Assembly (NCBI GenBank): GCA_903831545.1
Contig: CAIKYI010000028.1
Location: forward strand, 1 to 10,518
From: an uncultured Methylobacter sp.
Lineage (GTDB): Bacteria > Pseudomonadota > Gammaproteobacteria > Methylococcales > Methylomonadaceae
Direction of reading: 5' to 3'
DNA length: 10,518 bases
The number at the start of each line of letters is the position of its first letter. The first letter of the stretch is position 1. Of the stretch, positions 7,526-10,518 are shown in pieces. The notes under the pieces are model-generated. The model was not told the DNA's origin. It did no database searches and saw nothing but the letters and a program-made list of their open reading frames with translations. A program made the position numbers and the translations under genes.

Positions 7526-8082
7526 ACGGCATTACTCGCTTCAGTGTGGAGTACTGCGACGGGTTTATTCCAGCGCCAGTTGCGTAACGTGACTTCAACA
7601 GGGTGCATTTGCAGACATTCTGTCGGACAGACCTCGATACATTTTTTACAGGCTATACAGGCATCGGCAACGACCACATGAATTTGTTTGGGTGCACCGA
7701 CAATGGCATCGGTAGGACAAACTTTAAAACAACGGGTACAACCGGTACAGGTGGCTTCACTGACTCTGGCAACCAGTAATTCCGGTTCTTTTACATCGCT
7801 TAAATCAAGATCAATGCCTAATAACGCCGCTATTTGTTCAGCCAATGCGCTACCACCCGGCGGGCATATCGTGGCAGGTGCATTACCTTCTGCCAGGGCT
7901 TCCGCTGCTGGTCTGCAACCCGGAAAGCCACATTGTCCACATTGCGAACCAGGTAATAAAGACTCCAATTCATCAATAACAGGACTAGTCTCAACTTTTA
8001 AATAGCGGGCAGCAATACCGAGCAATAAGCCAAGCAAAAGCCCCAATAAAGTTAAACTGATAATTGCGGATAAAACATACAT
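7519..8082 (-). CDS. rnfB: Rnf complex iron-sulfur subunit RnfB
   Basis: RnfB is the ferredoxin-like subunit thought to pass electrons to soluble ferredoxin or flavodoxin. In 187 residues it shows one N-terminal membrane anchor (residues 2-24). A four-cysteine [4Fe-4S] domain follows with C48, C51, C56 (QCGQCGFPGC) and C73. Two bacterial ferredoxin motifs come next, C112-C115-C118-C122P and C142-C145-C148-C152P. A basic/aromatic tail (TLRNWRWNKPVAV) follows. The start is ATG with AGGAAAA as ribosome-binding site, 12 bases after rnfA. Length and domain order are those of proteobacterial RnfB, which has fewer clusters than clostridial versions. Confidence 0.96.
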   Translation of the reverse strand: MYVLSAIISLTLLGLLLGLLLGIAARYLKVETSPVIDELESLLPGSQCGQCGFPGCRPAAEALAEGNAPATICPPGGSALAEQIAALLGIDLDLSDVKEPELLVARVSEATCTGCTRCFKVCPTDAIVGAPKQIHVVVADACIACKKCIEVCPTECLQMHPVEVTLRNWRWNKPVAVLHTEASNAVC

Positions 8083-8094
8083 GGTTTTTTCCTG

Positions 8095-8679
8095 TTAATG
8101 TGCGTTGTAAAGTCCTGCAAAACCCATAAACGCCAGCGATAAAATACCGGCAGTTATAAAAGCAATGGGCGTGCCTGCAAATAAAACAGGAACCGCCATT
8201 AAAGCCAGGCGCTCCCGCAAACCTGCAAAAAGCACCATCACCAGCGTAAAGCCGACTGCGGAACCGAACCCGAAAATCATACTTTGCATAAAGCTATAGT
8301 GTTCCTGCACGTTCAGAAGCGCCACGCCCAGAACTGCGCAATTGGTGGTAATCAACGGTAAAAAAATACCCAGAATCTGGTATAGCATCGGACTGGTTTT
8401 ATGCACGACCATTTCGGTAAACTGGACGACGGCTGCAATCACCAGGATAAAGGCGACAATGCGTAAAAACTGGATGTTAAACGGCTCTAAAATAAAATGT
8501 TCCAACATCCAGCTGGTCATGGCCGCCAGTGTCAGCACAAACGTTGTTGCCAGCCCCATACTCAAGGCTGAATCCAGTTTTTTCGAGACGCCCATAAAAG
8601 GACATAACCCGAGAAACTTAACCAGAACTACGTTATTGACCAGAGCCGTGCCGATTAATAGTAAAAGATATTCACTCAC
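8095..8679 (-). CDS. rnfA: Rnf electron transport complex subunit RnfA
   Basis: RnfA is the first gene of the operon and an integral membrane subunit homologous to RnfE and NqrE. The 194 residues include [60 protein letters not shown] and the closing [16 protein letters not shown], all nearly invariant in RnfA/RsxA. The cysteines in GLCPF and TNCAV are the conserved pair for the intramembrane iron centre. Six membrane helices are expected. The start codon is GTG, not ATG: no in-frame ATG lies between it and an upstream stop at 8704-8706, and an AGGAAC ribosome-binding site sits 6 bases before it. A sigma-54 promoter and two NifA-type enhancer sites lie upstream. Confidence 0.96.
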   Translation of the reverse strand: MSEYLLLLIGTALVNNVVLVKFLGLCPFMGVSKKLDSALSMGLATTFVLTLAAMTSWMLEHFILEPFNIQFLRIVAFILVIAAVVQFTEMVVHKTSPMLYQILGIFLPLITTNCAVLGVALLNVQEHYSFMQSMIFGFGSAVGFTLVMVLFAGLRERLALMAVPVLFAGTPIAFITAGILSLAFMGFAGLYNAH

Positions 8680-8683
8680 TGTT

Positions 8684-8690
8684 GTTCCTG
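8684..8690 (-). promoter_or_regulatory. Ribosome-binding site that fixes the GTG start of rnfA
   Basis: On the minus strand CAGGAAC precedes the GTG at 8677-8679, with six bases between AGGA and the start. It decides the start because no ATG is available in this frame. Confidence 0.7.
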
Positions 8691-8724
8691 GCTGTTTGAG
8701 AGGCTATTCTGTTGACAAGAATAA

Positions 8725-8741
8725 AGCATCTATTATGCCAA
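8725..8741 (-). promoter_or_regulatory. Sigma-54 (-24/-12) promoter of the rnf operon
   Basis: On the minus strand the sequence reads TTGGCATAATAGATGCT. The invariant GG (8739-8738) and GC (8727-8726) are separated by exactly 10 bases, and the match to the sigma-54 consensus TGGCAC-N5-TTGCW is good (TGGCA and TGCT conserved). The predicted transcription start is near 8714, leaving a leader of about 35 bases before the rnfA GTG. Two TGT-N10-ACA sites upstream supply the activator sites this promoter class needs, so activation by NifA is inferred. Confidence 0.72.
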
Positions 8742-9026
8742 TTTGCCAAACATACTGGACATGCTAGTTTGTCGGCTGAGTGCGATACAAATATCCCCAC
8801 AATTTGTACATGGAAACTGTTGTAAGTCATACATCCTGACACCGAAAAAAAATTCAGTGTCGCAAACCCTACAATGCCTTGCCTGATTGGCGCGCTGTTC
8901 AAGCAGACGAAAAATTCGGTTATCTGGGAGGATTAGCAATACCGGAAACCACCAGGCAAAGTCAGTCACAAGATTTGTCAGCTCTGCTTCCTGGCATGCA
9001 CTTGTGGAATGAGCACCGCTATTCAT
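8733..9026 (-). CDS. Doubtful 97-residue ORF with two CxxC pairs (zinc-ribbon-like)
   Basis: The minus-strand frame runs from ATG 9024-9026 to TAA 8733-8735. The C-terminal half has CRVC and CTNC separated by 17 residues (RHCRVCDTEF ... QQFPCTNCGD), a spacing that could bind zinc or iron as a ribbon. The N-terminal part contains a hydrophobic stretch, WWFPVLLILP. Against a gene: there is no clear ribosome-binding site, the stop codon lies inside the rnfA sigma-54 promoter, and both NifA enhancer motifs fall within it. One of those motifs itself creates a Cys codon of CRVC. It may be a chance ORF in a regulatory region, or a real small gene cotranscribed towards rnf. I do not recognise a family. 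Confidence 0.25.
   Translation of the reverse strand: MNSGAHSTSACQEAELTNLVTDFAWWFPVLLILPDNRIFRLLEQRANQARHCRVCDTEFFFGVRMYDLQQFPCTNCGDICIALSRQTSMSSMFGKLA
8818..8833. promoter_or_regulatory. NifA upstream activator sequence, promoter-proximal
   Basis: This is a perfect TGT-N10-ACA palindrome, TGT-tgtaagtcat-ACA. Its centre is about 112 bp upstream of the predicted rnfA transcription start, within the usual range for NifA enhancers. NifA is the AAA+ activator of sigma-54 promoters in nitrogen fixation. Confidence 0.7.
8858..8873. promoter_or_regulatory. NifA upstream activator sequence, promoter-distal
   Basis: This is a second perfect TGT-N10-ACA motif, TGT-cgcaaaccct-ACA, exactly 40 bp from the first. 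Its centre is about 152 bp upstream of the predicted rnfA start. Forty base pairs is close to four helical turns, so both sites would lie on nearly the same face of the DNA, which favours cooperative NifA binding. Confidence 0.7.
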
Positions 9027-9152
9027 ATCAACTTGACGGCATTGATTAAGACTTCCGGTTCGTAAAAAAAATGACTAATAGCTTATCCCAAGTGTTTGTT
9101 CCGGATGATTTATCACGCGACTTTTTAAGGTGCCGAGTCAGTGCATGACTAT

Positions 9153-9168
9153 TGGCGTTAACTTTGCT
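9153..9168 (+). promoter_or_regulatory. Sigma-54-like (-24/-12) promoter upstream of nifL
   Basis: The plus strand reads TGGCGTTAACTTTGCT. The GG (9154-9155) and GC (9166-9167) are separated by exactly 10 bases, with TGGC and TTTGCT matching the consensus. The predicted start is near 9179, giving a 39-base leader before the nifL ATG. No TGT-N10-ACA site lies within 150 bp upstream; the nearest pair is 305-355 bp away. Sigma-54 control of nifL is known in Klebsiella, where NtrC is the activator. Here the activator is not clear from sequence. Confidence 0.5.
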
Positions 9169-9217
9169 AGTTATTTTATATAACGTTCTAAAGTCCACTC
9201 ACATTCGACTAAACCCT

Positions 9218-10518
9218 ATGAAAAAAACTTCATTGCGCTTCTTACAAAAGCATACCAACATGGCGAACGTCATCGGTGAGCTTGCTCCTGATTTATTGAG
9301 CGAAGAATACCAAAATAATATCGACAAAATGCTGTACAGCTTGTTTGTTGAAACGGTTGAGCAGGTGCCTATAGCAATCTCTATTACGGATAAAAAGGCA
9401 AAAATTCTCTACGTTAACGAGGAGTTTTGCAGGGTCACGGGGTATCGTCCAAATGATATTTTAGGTGAAAATGAATCAATCTTATCCGACAAACACACGC
9501 CTAAAACGGTTTACCATGAATTATGGCGCACCATTAGCGCCAAGAAAATATGGCATGGCACTTTATGTAACCGGCATAAATCGGGTAACCGTTATCTTAC
9601 CAATTTGACCGTTGCACCCATGTTAAATGAGCAGGGCGACATCACTCATTACATCGGGATGCACAGAGATATTACCCGGTCGTATGAGTCTGAAAAAAAA
9701 GTGATTAATCAAAAACTATTGATTGAGTCAGTCATTAATTCGTCGCCTATTGCCATGGTTGTACTTGACGATGAGGATCGGGTTATTTTAGATAATCATA
9801 ACTACAAAGCCTTGGTGAGCGATCTGGATAAAGGCGAGCCGGCAAGGTATTTTCTGGAACTGCTGCGGGCCGAGATGGGTGATCTATGGTCACAATTAAA
9901 GTCTAATGAGCAAGGCTTTAATAATCGTGAGTTTAGGGTAGATGGCAAAGGTTTTAATCGAACGCGCTGGTTTTCCTGTGCCGGCAACTGGTTTTTGGAA
10001 AATGAAGTTAATGCCGATGCCTTTTTCGAAACCGCAACAAAACAATATCTGATTCTTACGCTGACCGATATCACCAGACAACGCAAACAGATGGAAGAGT
10101 TGCATCTTCAGACCCTGAAAACCATTATGACTGAAGATGAAAGAGTACGCAGTATCCGTGAGACAGTGTTTGGAGCAATGCACCATATCCAAATCCCCAT
10201 GAACCAGATCAGTGCAGCTGAACAGATTTTAAGACATAAAGGGTGCGACCAACACACAGGACTTTTACAGATATTACAAGAAATTCAGAAGTCAGGTGAA
10301 AATGCGGTTACCACCATGCAGAAATGTATTCCCGAGATTCCGCAAACAGCTGTCATTCCGGTTAACCTCAATCAGCTCTTGCATGACGTATTATTACTTA
10401 GCGACCAACGCATCTTAAATAACGGTATTGAGGTTTATTGGCTACCCCTGTCAGATCTCCCGACCATGCTGGGTTCTGAAAACCGCTTGCGGATACTGTT
10501 TAAACAATTAATTGATAA
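9218..10518 (+). CDS. nifL: Nitrogen fixation regulator NifL (3' end outside window)
   Basis: The frame is open from ATG 9218 to the window end, giving 433 codons of a protein usually about 500-530 long. It closely resembles Azotobacter vinelandii NifL. The redox-sensing PAS1 domain (about 40-155) has VEQVPIAISITDKKAKILY, ENESILSDKHTPKTVYHELW, LTVAPMLNE and GMHRDIT (147-153); in the family it binds FAD. PAS2 (about 165-285) begins SVINSSPIAMVVLDDEDRV. The helical H-domain follows with VFGAMHHIQIPMNQISAAE; His322 aligns with the A. vinelandii His305 position. The start of the GHKL ATP/ADP-binding domain (VNLNQLLHDVLLLSDQRIL) is also present. NifL binds and inhibits NifA under oxygen or fixed nitrogen, so nifA is expected directly downstream. 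No Shine-Dalgarno is visible before the ATG; a second ATG at residue 15 has none either. Confidence 0.95.
   Translation, partial: MKKTSLRFLQKHTNMANVIGELAPDLLSEEYQNNIDKMLYSLFVETVEQVPIAISITDKKAKILYVNEEFCRVTGYRPNDILGENESILSDKHTPKTVYHELWRTISAKKIWHGTLCNRHKSGNRYLTNLTVAPMLNEQGDITHYIGMHRDITRSYESEKKVINQKLLIESVINSSPIAMVVLDDEDRVILDNHNYKALVSDLDKGEPARYFLELLRAEMGDLWSQLKSNEQGFNNREFRVDGKGFNRTRWFSCAGNWFLENEVNADAFFETATKQYLILTLTDITRQRKQMEELHLQTLKTIMTEDERVRSIRETVFGAMHHIQIPMNQISAAEQILRHKGCDQHTGLLQILQEIQKSGENAVTTMQKCIPEIPQTAVIPVNLNQLLHDVLLLSDQRILNNGIEVYWLPLSDLPTMLGSENRLRILFKQLID

Noticed and set aside
8672..8902. 76-codon minus-strand ORF overlapping the rnfA start and promoter
   Set aside because: It covers the sigma-54 promoter and ribosome-binding site in another frame and has no recognisable protein features.
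8992..9016. TGGCATGCACTTGTGG and the nearby TGCAC/GCACC as a promoter or NtrC enhancer
   Set aside because: No GC occurs 10 bases after the GG, and the TGCAC half-site lacks its inverted partner.
9128..9145. AAGGTGCCGAGTCAGTGCA as a second sigma-54 promoter or an NtrC site for nifL
   Set aside because: The GG-GC spacing is 12, not 10. As an NtrC site only the TGCACT half matches, and it lies too close to the -24 element.
1..10518. Mobile elements, CRISPR arrays, tRNA or rRNA genes
   Set aside because: I saw no transposase-like protein, spaced direct repeats, cloverleaf or rRNA sequence.

Overview
The window looks like chromosome from a nitrogen-fixing gammaproteobacterium. The evidence is a NifL-type regulator transcribed divergently from a complete rnfABCDGEH operon, the arrangement known from Azotobacter vinelandii (rnf1 next to nifLA). 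Moderate GC content and protein character fit a gammaproteobacterial methanotroph (Methylococcales), but that placement is inference only.

Layout. 1-846 (+) is the C-terminal end of the RNA helicase HrpA. 847-1209 has no complete gene; it holds a perfect inverted repeat around a 12-codon ORF with a strong Shine-Dalgarno, and an apparent remnant of a minus-strand gene. 1210-2802 (+) is a two-domain SagB/ThcOx-type nitroreductase-fold flavoprotein. A hairpin at 2866-2891 with a T-rich stretch on the minus-strand side closes the rnf operon. 2921-8679 (-) is that operon, in transcription order rnfA, B, C, D, G, E, H and a small unknown gene, with short gaps or overlaps throughout.

8680-9217 is the regulatory core. 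On the minus strand it holds a sigma-54 -24/-12 promoter in front of rnfA. Two perfect TGT-N10-ACA NifA enhancer motifs lie about 112 and 152 bp upstream of the predicted rnfA transcription start. On the plus strand a second sigma-54-like promoter sits just before nifL. A 97-codon ORF with two CxxC pairs overlaps the enhancers and may or may not be a gene. 9218-10518 (+) is nifL, cut by the window end; nifA is expected just beyond.

How it works together. Rnf is a membrane complex that uses ion-motive force to push electrons from NADH to low-potential ferredoxin or flavodoxin, which supply nitrogenase. NifL senses redox state and fixed nitrogen and inhibits NifA. The sites seen here suggest that NifA, when free of NifL, switches on rnf together with the nitrogenase genes. 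I see no mobile element, CRISPR array, tRNA or rRNA. The most notable signal is the paired NifA enhancer and sigma-54 promoter architecture, rather than an undescribed system.
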